Of a stretch of 64,000 nt of DNA, positions 1 through 11,605 are shown one piece after another. Origin of the DNA: Ancistrus triradiatus (Eukaryota; Chordata; Actinopteri; Siluriformes; Loricariidae); the NCBI GenBank assembly GCA_025084515.1, contig JAJAGP010000938.1, positions 1 through 64,000 on the forward strand. The letters run 5' to 3'. The position numbers and the translations under genes were made by a program. Position 1 is the first letter of the stretch, and the number at the start of each line of letters is the position of its first letter. Below the pieces are notes generated by a model, which did not search any database, had not been told where the DNA came from, and saw nothing but the letters and a program-made list of their open reading frames with translations.

Positions 1-182
1 CCATGATTTACAATAGAATTCTTTAAAAATCCTACAATGTGATTTCCTGGATTTTTTTCCTTTCATTTTGTCTCTCATAGTTGAAGTGTACCTATGATGA
101 AAATTACAGACCTCTCTCATCTTTCTAAGTAGGAGAACTTGCACAATCAGTGGCTGACTAAGTACTTTTTTGCCCCACTATA
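1..182. mobile_element. Tc1-like element (family A), terminal inverted repeat only, cut by window edge
   Basis: The tract ends in TTTTTTGCCCCACTATA, the outer end of the same terminal repeat found at 14029, 39303, 41505 and 55853. The rest of the copy lies outside the window. Copies of this family share the signature GATGAGAGAGGTCTGTAATT near both ends. Confidence 0.85.
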
Positions 183-430
183 TTAGAATCTCAAAGTTTC
201 CAAAATATTATGGAACCATGCCATGAAAACCTGAGGCTGTTTTGAGAGGAAAGCAATGCTTCACCAAGTACGAGTATTATATTCTTAATGAGAAGTGCAG
301 AGCTGTTTACGCTCTTGGTGCCAAAACATGGTCCAAACTCAAAATTCCGCCTTTCCCTTTGATTTCCTTTAATGTTTAAGTCTTATGGGTAAACTTGTGG
401 GCAGTTTTTACAGGAATAATAGTCAGTGTT
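183..430. other. No gene seen
   Basis: Intronic sequence of sncaip with no exon or identifiable repeat. Confidence 0.4.
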
Positions 431-1200
431 TTTCAATGGTAATAGCTTCAAACATTTCACAGACGGTTGAAAAAGGTTACCAAAGTAGTTTGTTTAATAT
501 GAGACCAAATATTCTCTATAGGATTCATATCTGAACTCTGACCAGGCCAAAACATGATCCTGATGACTTGTTCTCTAGCCAGCTCACCAGTATCAGCAGC
601 TGAGAAGGTTCCCCACACTACAACACCTCTACCTCCATGGTAAATGGTAGTAGAGATACATTCACTGTTGTATTGCTCACCAGATCGTCGAAGACAGCTC
701 TCTGGACCATCTCCATGCCTCTCAAATCATGATTCATCAATTGTGCTGAACCTCCCTGAATCAAACTTTACATATTCTGCTATAAACTGCACTCTGTCCT
801 TGGTTGTTGTTCTTAGAGAACAATGGCTTTAATACATCTTATAGACACACAGACATAAAACCTGCATTAGACAACCTTCTGGTTTCTGTTCTTGTTAAGA
901 GAGTCTTATTTTTTGAGGTCATGAATTCTGCGGACAGTTTTTAAAGGCTTTTTTTCTGCATTTGAGAACTGTAAATTACAGCAGGTGGTCCTCTAAGCTT
1001 GTAGAGGCTTTGGTCCTTTCAGATCCTTTCTTTTTGGCAATATTATCGTTTTTTGTTTTTTTTTTTCCCCAAAGTGTTGACCTATTTTCTTAATAGCTGA
1101 TTGTGAAATAGGGATTTGCTGTGTCTTTAAGGTCTTGTAAATTTCAGAAAAGCTACAGTTGGCCAGGAGCTATGTTTCTGAACCCCTTTATGATAGTCTG
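430..1200 (-). mobile_element. Decayed Tc1/mariner-type transposase relic
   Basis: Minus-strand reading gives fragments typical of a DDE transposase in broken frames. These are an HTH-like piece (IYKTLKTQQIPISQSAIKK, about 1080-1150), then HGGRGVVVWGTFSAADTG (about 590-640) and a terminal block with NPIENIW (about 490-520). The catalytic core is internally deleted. It lies in a sncaip intron and has no coding capacity. Confidence 0.6.
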
Positions 1201-1239
1201 GCTTTTTATCAGATTTTGTCACTCATTTAGCTTGGTGTG

Positions 1240-1520
1240 CACAGGACTGCATATTGTAGATCTCAACCTATAGTATACACCTGTGACTGAAATGTACCTG
1301 ATAGTGTGTAATACCTCCACGAGCACAAATAACATCTGTGATTCATTTTGGTTGTAGGCACCATCAGTGTTCAGCCACTCTTGCATGAATCTGCTCAATT
1401 TCACACTGACCTTGAGAGTGGGGAGGAAAGGTGATTTCAACCTTACATGGTTGCCCATGGCTAGGTGGGCTGGTCTGAGTACGCATTTTTATGCACAGCC
1501 ATCTCTGGGGTTTATAGAAA
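1240..1520 (-). mobile_element. Second relic, related to the one at 30040-30780
   Basis: The text around 1290-1385 (aatgtacctgatagtgtgta, then 'cctccacgagcacaaat' and the 'gttcagccactcttgcat' stretch) parallels 30040-30160, where a clearer minus-strand transposase relic exists. Only a terminal portion is preserved here. Confidence 0.4.
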
Positions 1521-2011
1521 ATGGTGTGAAAAGAGAAAATATCCAGTGAGAGGCAGTTCTCTGAGCAAAGAGTACTTGATTCTGCAGAGGTCAGAGGAGA
1601 ATGGCCGGACTGGTCGAGCTGATAGAGAGGCAACAGTAACACAAATATTCACTTGTTACAACCAAAGTATGCAGAAGAACATCTCTGAATGCAGAACATG
1701 TTGATCCTTGAAGCAGATTGGCTATATCAGCAAAACTGAGCATTTTTATACACCACAGCCTAGAGTATTGTTGCTGACCATGTCCAACCCTTTATGACCA
1801 CAGAGTGCCATCTTCTACCCGCCATGTCACAAAGCTCAAATCTTCTAAAACTGGTTCCTTGAACATGACAGTGAGTTCACTGTGCTCAAATGTCCTTCAC
1901 AGTCACCAGATCCCAATCTAACAGAGTTACAACTTTGGGATGTGGTGTAACAGGAGATTTGCATCTTGGATGTGCAATGCATGTGACAGCGTGATGCAGC
2001 AGAATTCACTT
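1520..2011 (+). mobile_element. Internally deleted Tc1-like transposon relic (family G)
   Basis: The + strand reads like a Tc1 transposase gene with its middle missing. A segment around 1620-1730 encodes the linker after the HTH (EATVTQIFTCYNQSMQKN). It jumps at about 1740 and 1815 to the C-terminal catalytic part (about 1760-1960, including a FLEHDSEFT-like run and an SPDPNLTELQLWD remnant of the usual SPDLNPIEHLWD motif). Stops interrupt it. Confidence 0.6.
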
Positions 2012-2624
2012 ATTGTGTTCAAAACACACGCACACCCAAAACAACAGTGATTAATAGAATGATACAAATACAAAATATAAATTTTTTTGGTAGCGTTATC
2101 TTGTGTGCCAGATGTGTTGTAAAACAGATACAGCTCATACCTGCAAGAGCCTCATGTGGTCAAGTAACAAAAATGTGAATAACCGCTGTGCAAATGAGTA
2201 CAACAACATATATAATATCATACTCACTATCTGAAACACAAACCTATTATAATAAATAACAACAATGAAATAGAGAAAGTAGGAGGTGTTCTGAATGGCT
2301 TTTTACCTCTACCTACCCCTATTCACTTTATTGTTATTAACTGGCTAATTATGTACCTTTGGCACTAAAAGAAACATGCTGTAAGAGACAAATATGTCAC
2401 ATACTTTCAAAGTAAAATGAGGTGAAGGTCATCCCAAAACAGGTAACAGACAGAAAGGCCAATAAGAAAGCCTCTTTCCCACTGTATTAAAAGTAGAAGG
2501 TGAGGTTTTTGAATGTACAGGACTAGATACAATACAGTAATAGGAATACAACTCTTAATGTCTGTATTTAGACCATTTTCTTGAAAGAAGTGCTTTTGAA
2601 TAGCATGGTTCAACTGTACCTGGC
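2012..2624. other. No gene seen; AT-rich
   Basis: Intronic, AT-rich sequence. No splice-flanked open frame or known repeat is recognisable. Confidence 0.4.
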
Positions 2625-3302
2625 TACAGTGGTGCTTGAAAGTTTGTGAACCCTTTACAATGTTCTATATTTCTGCATAAATTTGACCTAAAACATCATC
2701 CGATTTTCACACAAGTCCTAAACGTAGATCAAGAGAACCCAGTTAAGCAAATGAGACAAAAATATTATACTTGGTCATTTATTCATTGAGGAAAATGATC
2801 CAATATTACATATTAGTGAGTGGCAAAAGTATGTGAACCTTTGCTTTCAGTATCTGAATAAAGTTAATGTTTTGGAATGGCCAAGTCAAAGTCCTGACCT
2901 TAATCCAATCGAAATGTTGTGGAAGGACCTGAAGTGAGCAGTTAATGTGAGGAAACCCACCAACATCCCAGAGCTGAAGCTGTTCTGTACGGAGGAATGG
3001 GCTAAAATTCCTCCAAGCCGGTGTGCAGGACTGATCAACAGCTACAGGAAACATTTAGTTGCAGTTTGCTGCACAGGGGGGTCACACCAGATACTGAAAG
3101 CAAAGGTTCACATACTTTTGCCACTCACTAATATGTAATATTGGATCATTTTCCTCAATAAATAAATGACCAAGTATAATATTTTTGTCTCATTTAACTG
3201 GGTTCTCTTGATCTACTTTTAGGACTTTTGTGAACATCTGATGATGTTTTAGGTCATATTTATGCAGACATAGGGGTTCACAAACTTTCAAGCACCACTG
3301 TA
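2625..3302 (+). mobile_element. Tc1-like element (family B), short non-autonomous copy
   Basis: About 680 bp with both terminal inverted repeats of roughly 220 bp (ACAGTGGTGCTTGAAAGTTT at the left, its complement at 3283-3302) flanked by TA. The interior keeps only the end of the transposase (about 2865-3090: WPSQSPDLNPIEMLWKDLK, then EEWAKIPPSRCAGLI) with an internal stop. The DD part of the catalytic triad is deleted. Confidence 0.85.
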
Positions 3303-3575
3303 TAAGGTTGGATCTATATTTGATTGGAATTGACACATTGTCTGAATCAGCCCTCTGACACGTTTTATGCTCCGAATGTGTGACATACACATGAACATAG
3401 AATCCAAATTGTCTTGAATAATGCTGTGAAATGCTATGAATTCCATATTAGAACATCAACTGATAGAAATTTATGAATATGTTCCTAACAACACCAATAA
3501 TTATATGCCTACATTTGACAAGTGGGTGCTGTCCTTCTGAAGTGCACTGTTCTATATTCTAAAATCTGTAACCAG

Positions 3576-5696
3576 AATGGACACCTGGAGTGTGTACGCT
3601 GGATGGTGAGCGAGACCGAGGCCATTGCAGAGCTTAGCTGCACACGGGACCATCCTAGCCTCATCCACTACGCAGCTCAATATGGCCAGGTGAAGATGAA
3701 ATAATAACAAGAGTAGAATAAGGTAAGCTGCTTCCCAGGGAGTACCCCTTTGAATTTATGACTCTTTTCTTTAGGAAAAGATTTTGCTGTGGCTGCTACA
3801 ATTCATGCAAGAACAAGCCATCTCACTGGATGAAGTGGATCAGTATGGGAACAGTGCGGTGCACGTCGCTGCTCAGAACGGGCATCTAGGCTGCCTTCAG
3901 GTAAAAAGTCTTATGCTAAGTTTATTTGTCTTTGTCTGCAGTTGAGTTATTTTGAACAAGAGCTGGAAATGGAGCTTGGGAATGTAGTTTTTTTTAACAG
4001 TGAAAACTGGCAACAAACTGCTCTCCCACCTGCTTCCTGTTCTGACCAATCGTTTCCTCCAACTTTCACTAGATGGCAGTTATGGTGTGTGTGTAAAACA
4101 ACAAGGCACAATATCAACTAAAGCAGAGATTTTCTGGTCAGCCACAGAGCAGAATTTAGATTCACCAAGCCATCACAGAAGGGGATAATTAAATGTGGGG
4201 ACGTTGTCTAAATAAACATGCTTGCTGCGTGGTTTTATGGTACCTCACTATGCATTGTAAAAAATGAAGTTTACACTGTAACTTTAAAAGTTTATTGCTG
4301 TCTTTTTGATGTAAGACGCTGGTGGAATATGGGTCAAATGTCACAATTCAGAACCACCAGGGAGAGAGACCATCACAGTGCGCAGAGCGACAAGGTCACA
4401 CCACCTGCGCACGCTACCTGGTGGTGGTGGAGACCTGCATGTCCTTGGCTTCACAGGTGGTCAAGCTCACCAAGCAACTTCATGAGTAAGCAGGTTTTTG
4501 TTAATTTCTTAATGCTAAATGAAAGGCTTCAGTGTAGTTCATGAAAAAATGGGTACATGTTTTTTCTGCAGACAAACTACAGCCAGAATAGCACTCCAGA
4601 GTCAGTTACAGCTGCTGTTACAGTCCCAGGATTCTAACGGAAGACCACGATCACCCAGGTCTGCACCTCTGTCCTCACTCTGTCACAATCCCCTTGCACA
4701 ACTCTTTGGTTTCATGTGTAACAAACACTGGTCTCTCACTTTAGTTTAGTTATTCCTCCGGCTGAGCCTGAAATGACCCTGACTGCTGAGGTTACTCCGG
4801 GTGATGGACAGTGGGTGTTGAAGCAGAGGAGTGTGGACACCGTCCTGCGCAAGTTCCTAGCAAAGGACATGCCTGAGAATGCGAGCACCAAGGAGAAGGA
4901 GTTCCAAGAGGAGGCAGTAGAGGGCGCCAGTGGCACAGATTCAGGCATGGGGCCTGGTGCAGGGCAGCTGAGGAGAGCCGGAGTGGTGGAGAGACGCGAG
5001 CTGAAACTGGCTCGTCTCAGGCAGATCATGCAGCGTTCTCTCAGTGAATCAGACACAGACTCGTACCCCCCCGACGAGTCCAAGCAGTCCTCAGGCGCCT
5101 CCAGGCCGGACAGGCCGAGCCAGCTCCCCATAGAAGAGAGTGAGGAGCCGTCAAGTGGCCTGCACGTAGTGATGAAGAAGCATACATCACCTGCAGAGCG
5201 CAAGTTCTCGTTCTCGCTGCGAACTTCCAAGTCCATGGATGGGTACAATCCTTCTCCGACGTCAGACACGAGTGATCTCGATCACGAAACAAAAAGTGAC
5301 TTGTCGGGTGAATTCACTGAAAATAACAATGGACAGAAACTTACAAGTCCAAAGAGCGCCCTTAAATCACCGTCCTCTCGTAGGAAAACCTCTCAGAACC
5401 TTAAACTCAGAGTGACGTTTGACGAAGCACCATTGGTCCACAAGGACAATCAAGCAGGTGAGGTCAAAGGAGCCTCTGGTAAAGAAAAGAGTTCAGAATC
5501 AGGGAAACGGCCTTTTGGAGCTTTCCGATCCATTATGGAAACATTGAGTGGCAATCAGAACAGCAACAACAATAATTCTCAAGGCACATCTGTCGGCAAG
5601 CACTCTGTTTCTAGTTCAGCACAGGGCCACTCTGGGAAAAAATCAGATGCTAAGGCCAGTCTGGCCAAATGCAAAAACAAGACAAGCGCTGTGTAA
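3576..5696 (+). CDS. sncaip: Synphilin-1 (alpha-synuclein-interacting protein), last five exons, 5' part outside window
   Basis: Five exons join in frame: 3576-3689, 3775-3900, 4316-4485, 4572-4658 and 4745-5696 (TAA 5694-5696), giving the C-terminal 482 residues. All junctions are GT-AG and phases agree; using the AG at 4743-4744 rather than the one at 4748-4749 keeps the last exon open. Exon 1 encodes LECVRWMVSETEAIAEL and exons 2-3 ankyrin-type units (GNSAVHVAAQNGHLGCLQ, TLVEYGSNVTIQNHQGERP). A predicted coiled coil (SQVVKLTKQLHEQ onward) spans exons 3-4. The last exon holds the conserved blocks RELKLARLRQIMQRSLSE, SPKSALKSPSSRRKTSQN and KRPFGAFRSIMETLSGNQ. These match vertebrate synphilin-1 as I know it. 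The family protein is a cytoplasmic scaffold that binds alpha-synuclein and ubiquitin ligases such as parkin and can form inclusions. Human synphilin-1 is about 919 aa, so roughly the first half lies upstream of the window. Confidence 0.95.
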
Positions 5697-6139
5697 GTGC
5701 CTTTCCACAATAGCCCTGTGACAGCAGGGCAGTTTTATTTTTCTTACAGCATTTAGTATAGAACTTGAGTGTTTTCAAAGGAACAGACGACCAAATCACA
5801 CACTACAGCTTACAGATGGAAGCCTGGAATTTTGCAATAACTGAAATCATGTTTTACATTGTAGTTTCCTTTGAGTCACTGTATTTAAGAAAAACATGAC
5901 TAGTATTTTGCATATTTAATGAGTGAGTGAAATTGTTGAAATGATTATTTTACCACCACTGTGATTTTGTAGAACCTTGATCTCATGTGACTCTTAAATC
6001 TGCTCACAATTGTGTTTTATAAAAGCTTACTTCAATGCAAAGTACAGGTCATTTCGAGGCTGTCTATAGGTCTTTGTTAGAATATGGTATGATTATTTAT
6101 GTCCACCACATTTCACTTCGATCAGTGCTGTATAACATA
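5697..6139 (+). other. sncaip: Probable 3' UTR of sncaip
   Basis: Non-repetitive AT-rich sequence after the sncaip stop codon. I see no clear AATAAA hexamer before the first mobile element at 6140, so the polyadenylation site is not placed. The stop codon overlaps a good splice-donor consensus (GTAAGT from 5693), so a longer alternative transcript is possible. Confidence 0.5.
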
Positions 6140-6630
6140 TAGTACTGTGCAAAAGTCTTAGGCCGCCATCAGATTAGATACACCATTTTTTTAGCAATGT
6201 TACAATGGCCATATATAATTATTTCTCAGTCTTTTGATTAGGTAACCAGAAAATACTGGAAATGTGTATGCAGTATTAAAAAACTGAAAAGAAAACAGAA
6301 AAAAACAGCTATAGACTGTTCTATAGGCAACAGTGGAAAGTGTTTAGTGTGACCTCCTGTTACAGCTTCATCGGGATGCCAGGTTCTACAGTCCGAAGAT
6401 GCTTGGTCTTTTTGTAGCAGCCAAGAAACCACTTTTTAAGTGGAACAGGGTGAAAAAGATGAAATATCTCACAAAGACTGGCATGAAGATCAGTGGAAAA
6501 GAGTGTTATGGAGTGATGAATGCAAGTTAGTTTGAACTTTTTGGGTCCAGTCATCAACCATATATGGTTATTATATAATTGCTAAAACAACAAATCTAAT
6601 GATGTCCTAAGACTTTTGAACAGTACTGTA
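6140..6630 (+). mobile_element. Tc1-like MITE (family C), copy 1
   Basis: About 490 bp, starting TAGTACTGTGCAAAAGTCTT and ending with the near-complement AAGACTTTTGAACAGTACTG. The interior retains a stub of the transposase (about 6390-6560, with a DWHEDQWKRVLWSDE-like remnant). The same internally deleted form recurs at 7946, 45053 and 54373. Confidence 0.8.
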
Positions 6631-7945
6631 TCTGATCTTTTTTCTAGAACATGTTTCAGTACTATGATAGGAACTATTTCAACAGCTGTACACTTTGCAT
6701 TGCTGAAGAATGTCTTAATTTTTAATAGAATCACAATGTACAATCTTTTCATAAGTATGTGTGTGTGTGTGTGTCTCTATATATACATATATATGTATGT
6801 ATATGTATGTATGTATGTTTAATCTGCAGTGATTTCATTTTAAACATGAATTATAATTTAAATGTTTTAAGGAACTGAAATGTATTAGTGAAACTATTGT
6901 TAGTATCCTCAGCAAGGTGCATTTCAATGTTAACACTGTCTATCTGTGGAATTTAAACATTGAAAAATATACAAAGTATGCAGTTCTTCTTTTATGTCTA
7001 GGCCTTTTTAGCCCCTATGATACACTAAGGAGTACATGAGTAGACGGTACCTTTCACAAAGGTTGAAATTGTATGACACAAAATCTCTGATATAATTTAG
7101 GGGTCACACATTCTAGCGTTCTTTTCATTTATAAACAGTCGACTACAAAACACCAGCTTTATGTTAGCCTCTAGCAAGTAACGTGTTCCATTTTTTATTG
7201 GAAAAAAAAAACATACCTGGGGAGGCTGCGTTTTTGTAAGTGAAGTTAAGCTGATGAATTAGCCCTCGTTCATTGGACAGCAGTTTGAGGCAATGTCCAA
7301 GGGAGTCATTCGGCACCTTTGAGGAGCAGGCAGTTTAATTGGTGATGGTGTGCGCCTGCGAAGGGAACGTTTAAGCACGGGGCCGACAGCCTGTTGTGTA
7401 GCATGAAAATGGAAGAGACAAGCACTTGATTTGACAGGAGGAGTCATATATAGATTTTTGTGTCCATTGTTCTGGCTTATTTGTGTGTGCTTTACTCAGT
7501 CAATCAAATATAATTGACACCACTGGGCTCTGTTGTTTCCAGGATGACAGCAGTTAATGCCAGTGGAAAAAAAAAAGGCTGGGAGGAAAGTTCTCCTGGT
7601 GAAGGATGGGGAAAGGTTTCGGCTAGACCTGTGGCAATTTCTCACACTTCAACTGCATTAATTGATGTAATGGCGCCAATGATGGATACTGATATATGCA
7701 ACCTTTTAAAAAGGTGATTATACCGTATGCACATTTGTTGGCTGCTAGATTAAATGAGGTGTGACTACAATTGTGCCAATTATTCTTTAAACGGTTGCTT
7801 ATTATGTATCTTGTCTTAGAGTTTTCATATATAAATATTATAAGTAATAACTATAACAGAGCTAGAACCCAACATATAGCCATGTAGCATGTATATGAAA
7901 TACAACATGCATTTCCAAGCAAGGTTGTCTTAAATTTGCTGAGCA
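6631..7945. other. Intergenic, microsatellite plus non-repetitive block
   Basis: Contains a TG/TATG microsatellite (about 6757-6818). Around 7225-7720 there is a stretch that is less AT-rich and matches none of the repeat families in this window. No gene is supported in it; the open frames there are short and lack splice context. Confidence 0.45.
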
Positions 7946-8442
7946 TAGAGCTGTGCAAAAGTCTTAGACCACCATTAGATGAGGTAAAATCAAGGTAAAA
8001 TCACCATGTACAATAATTATTAGTTTCTTTATTAGAATACAACCAGAACATGCAGGAGATGCGTTTGCAGTATTAAAAAACTGAAAGGCAGAAAAACAGC
8101 TTCTATAGGTTACAGTGGCAAGTATTTAGTGTGAGCTGCCCTTACACTTGAGCAATAGCAGCATGTGGCAGCTTTATAGGGATGCCAAATTGACCCTTCT
8201 ACGGACTGAAGAAGCTTGAATCAGGAATGGTGTTTTTGTAAGGGCAGCCAAGAAACCTGAAGTGGAAGAGGGTGAAAAGGCTAAGATATACTGAAGCTCC
8301 AAAAGACTGGCATGAAGATCAGTGGAAAAGAGTATTATGGAGTTTGAAATTTATGGGTACAATCACCCAAAGTATGTTATAAATGGTCAGTATACCATGG
8401 CTAAAACAACAAATCTAATGATGGTCTAAGACACAGTACTAT
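7946..8442 (+). mobile_element. Tc1-like MITE (family C), copy 2
   Basis: Same layout as the copy at 6140: a CTGTGCAAAAGTCTTAGACC start, an internal transposase stub (about 8275-8360), and an end at a degraded CAGTACTATA. Confidence 0.8.
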
Positions 8443-8711
8443 ATGTATAATTTTTCATAGAATTTTCACGTTCAAGCAGTCTCTTTCCATCTATAGTGTG
8501 TCGATAATTGGTGGTGAAGACCAGAAGAGGGAAGCACTGCTGCTACTAAACACTGAGTCTAATTTTAAAGGTATTTAAATAGCAATTATTACAAAACCAA
8601 ACAAGCTATGGTTTATATTACATAGTCTATTGATAAAAACCACTTACCATAGCAGAAGTAGAAGTGAATTTTGAGCACATTTCTCAAATATTGTTTGGTA
8701 AACATTCACAT

Positions 8712-9011
8712 ACACACTATATGGCCAAAAGTATGTAGACACCCTCTTTACTTAGTCATCTCTCTTATTTCAGTCACACCAGATACTGAAATCAGAGATT
8801 CACATACTTTTGCCACTCATTAATATGTAATATTGGATCATTTTCCTCAATAATTAAATGACAGAGTATAATATCTTTGTCTCATTTGTTTAACCGGGTT
8901 CTCTTTATCTACGTTTAGGACTTGTGTGAAAATCTGATGATGTTTTATGTCATATTTATGCAGAAATATAGAAAATTCTAAAGGGTTCACAAACTTTCAA
9001 GCACCATTGTA
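8712..9011. mobile_element. Tc1-like fragments: end of one family joined to a solo right end of family B
   Basis: 8712-8760 (CTATATGGCCAAAAGTATGT) looks like the end of a separate Tc1 family. From about 8774 to 9011 the sequence is the 3' end of family B, ending in the complement of the 2625 terminus. No transposase coding is left. Confidence 0.7.
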
Positions 9012-9529
9012 CTTTATAGGCACCCTGTATGTTATGGAGCTATGGAATATGTTAGGTTTGAGAGCTGTTCACAAATTTGATGTACTATTATAAACAACGC
9101 AACAGTTTGGGAAATAATGTTCAAGAAAACTTTTTTTCATTGTTGGAAATAAAATAAAAAACATAATCTTTTTAGGAAACAAACATAAATATATTGTTTC
9201 TGCAGAATATTACACATACATTTTAATGCATACTGGGAAAATTGGCAGGAGAAAACATTACCATATGTGTGTCTTCCAATTTATTTGACTTTTTAATGTT
9301 CATTAAAACTTGTATAAATATTTCAGATCAAGAGGTTAGGTGCTTTTCCTTCACAATCAATCAAAGTGATTTGACCAGGGGTGCACCAACATTTGCATAA
9401 GTTCACAGTTTACTCCACCTCTCCATTTCACAATTACTCATTCACGTTAATCTCTTCAGTAAAAGAGGAAGGTGCCTCACTCTATAAAATTACATTTACT
9501 AAATATCTTATATATCCATATTAAATAAA
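9012..9529. other. No gene seen; AT-rich
   Basis: AT-rich intergenic DNA without supported open frames. Confidence 0.4.
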
Positions 9530-9725
9530 TAAACTGTGGTAGCCTAGCGGTTAAGGTACTGGACTCTGGACCAGAAGGTCCAGGGTTCAAATCCCATCTC
9601 TGCCAAGCTGCCACTGTTGGGTCCTTGAGCAAGGCCCTTAACCCACAATTGCTTGGATTGTAATATTGTACCAATTGTAAGTCGCTCTGGATAAGGGCGT
9701 CTGCTAAATGCTGTAAATAAACAAC
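9530..9725 (+). repeat. tRNA-derived SINE, copy 1
   Basis: The head carries a pol III A box (TAGCCTAGCGG, about 9540) and B box (GGTTCAAATCC, about 9583), as in a tRNA-derived promoter. The body has CAAGCTGCCACTGTTGGGTC and the tail GTAAGTCGCTCTGGATAAGG, a tail common in fish SINEs. A partial second copy lies at 53765-53912. It is not a functional tRNA gene because it does not close into a 3' acceptor stem. Confidence 0.8.
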
Positions 9726-11394
9726 ACAACAATATGCTTTTCTACAGAGTCACAAATTCACTCTGTGTATCAAATGTTGGAGTTTTAAGTGTGGAAATGT
9801 AGGCAGGGTTGAGAATAGACCAACCTCTCATTTATGTAACCCTTTGTCAGTCAGAGCTGGGCTGAGTGGTGTTTTTGTGGAAAGCTGCCCTCTGACCCGC
9901 TGTCAGACTGCTTGCTCCGAAAAACTGTTCAAGACAGAAGACAATTATCATTCCTGCTGTTATATCCAATATTTCATTTCAGCTGCTGTTCAGAAACAGA
10001 GCAGTTTTCATCATTTACCCTAAACCTTCTACAAACCACATTTAAACATATACTTTCTACCAAGCTGAAAACCACCACATACCACCGCAACCATTCCCAC
10101 GCCTGCCACTATTTTACTGATTGTTAATGTTTGGACTCTTATTTGAGCTGATTATTCATGTATGAAGGTGTAGCTAGTAAACTTGAAGTTAAATGTATAG
10201 TGTGGCTGCAGTGTACCAAATTGTTTCACATGGTGTGTTTCAGTGCTTTATAAATCTCTGTCACAATGGTTCTGCAGAAATGCTTTGAGAGAAAACACTG
10301 ACATTCTTCCAAATCAAACATTTGATTATTGAAATAAAGTCTGAAGAATGCAAGTTTTCCCAGTGGGATTTTTTTTCTCATGGGAAATAATAGTGAACTG
10401 GTTCTACTCTTCTGAAGATAATATGTTAGGAACTGAAAGGAACAAAATTATCAGCGCTTGATTTTTTGGTACCTGTATGAAACCTGCTTTCATTGGGGTT
10501 AATTATCCTTATGTTTTAGCTTTTTGGTTTTTTTTTCATAAAAAGTATTCACTGTGTATAAAAATATACATAACAATGAGCTTTAAAACTAATAGAATGG
10601 GTATGGACTATAATCTTAAAAATTATTCTTAGCTGAGTTACTGTTTGGAGTACTATTATCTACAAGTAGCACCAAAGGAGTGGCACCTATGAAGGCATCC
10701 AGATCTCCTGCAGTGCAAATGTCATCATGCAATTTTATAGAACTGCAACTTTGATAAGTGCCTTTATGTTTTTGTGTTGTGTTGGGGTGTACGGTGCTGC
10801 ACAACATGTGGCTGCAGATATTGAGGCAGTCTGCCATCTTTCAATCCAAATGAAAATGTCTTCCCTGACCACTGATGCAACATGACACTGCTGGGTTGGG
10901 GTTTTGAACCTCAGCTCAGACAACCATTTTCCAATTGTAAAGATAAATTTCATACAGAAATCAAACCAGCATATTATAGCTCATTCTATGCATGCCTTTC
11001 ACTGAGGTAAGGTTTTGCCTACTTACAAAAACAGTAGGCATTGTTGTCACCGGACTCGTGTCATTTATTCATATGAATGCTGCAGCTACTTTAACTTATT
11101 CCATTGATCTCTGAATATGTTCCATTAAGGCAGGCAGCTTGGTGTGAAAGGGAGTTAAAGAATCTCAGACTGCCAGTGGAGACCTCCTGCTTTGGTCTCT
11201 GAAGATGGTAGGAACAGAATCACATAATTTAGGCCAGTACTCCCCTATACACCTTATTTTTGTAAACAGCAGCAAGCCAGACATTTGTCATGGCTCAGTA
11301 ACATTGTTCAGCTCATTTACAATTCTGTAGTCACTTGAGGATTAGAAGTCCCTCGAGATATCTCCTTGATTTCTGAAACACTTAAAGTTTAGAG
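9726..11394. other. No gene seen
   Basis: Intergenic sequence. Open frames here (for example 10616-10953 on the minus strand) show no recognisable domain. Confidence 0.4.
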
Positions 11395-11605
11395 TAACAG
11401 TGGGTGCTCATGTGGTAGCACGGTTGCCGAACAGCTCCAGAGAACCCTGGTTTAATCCAAACCTTGGACTAGACCTGTGTGGAATTTGCATCTCCTCACC
11501 ATGCCCTGTGGATTTTCTCCAGATACTTCGGTTTCCTGCTACGTTCCATGCATCAGGTTAAATTGGTCGCTCTAAATTGCTCCAAGCTGATATTGTAGTA
11601 ACTTT
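11395..11605 (+). repeat. Interspersed SINE-like repeat, degraded copy
   Basis: Reads as 'ctcatgtggtagcacggttg', then 'gtgtggaatttgcatctcct' and 'cggtttcctgctacgttcca'. This is the same family as the copies at 18005, 30880, 48410 and 61905, whose best copy carries a tRNA-like B box. Confidence 0.65.

Noticed and set aside
4750..4772. Alternative acceptor AG at 4748-4749 for the last sncaip exon
   Set aside because: It would put the exon in a frame that meets TGA at once; the AG at 4743-4744 keeps the frame and the family sequence.
9540..9600. Possible tRNA gene (A and B boxes)
   Set aside because: The tRNA-like part continues into a SINE body and tail and does not fold to a full acceptor stem; a second truncated copy occurs at 53765.
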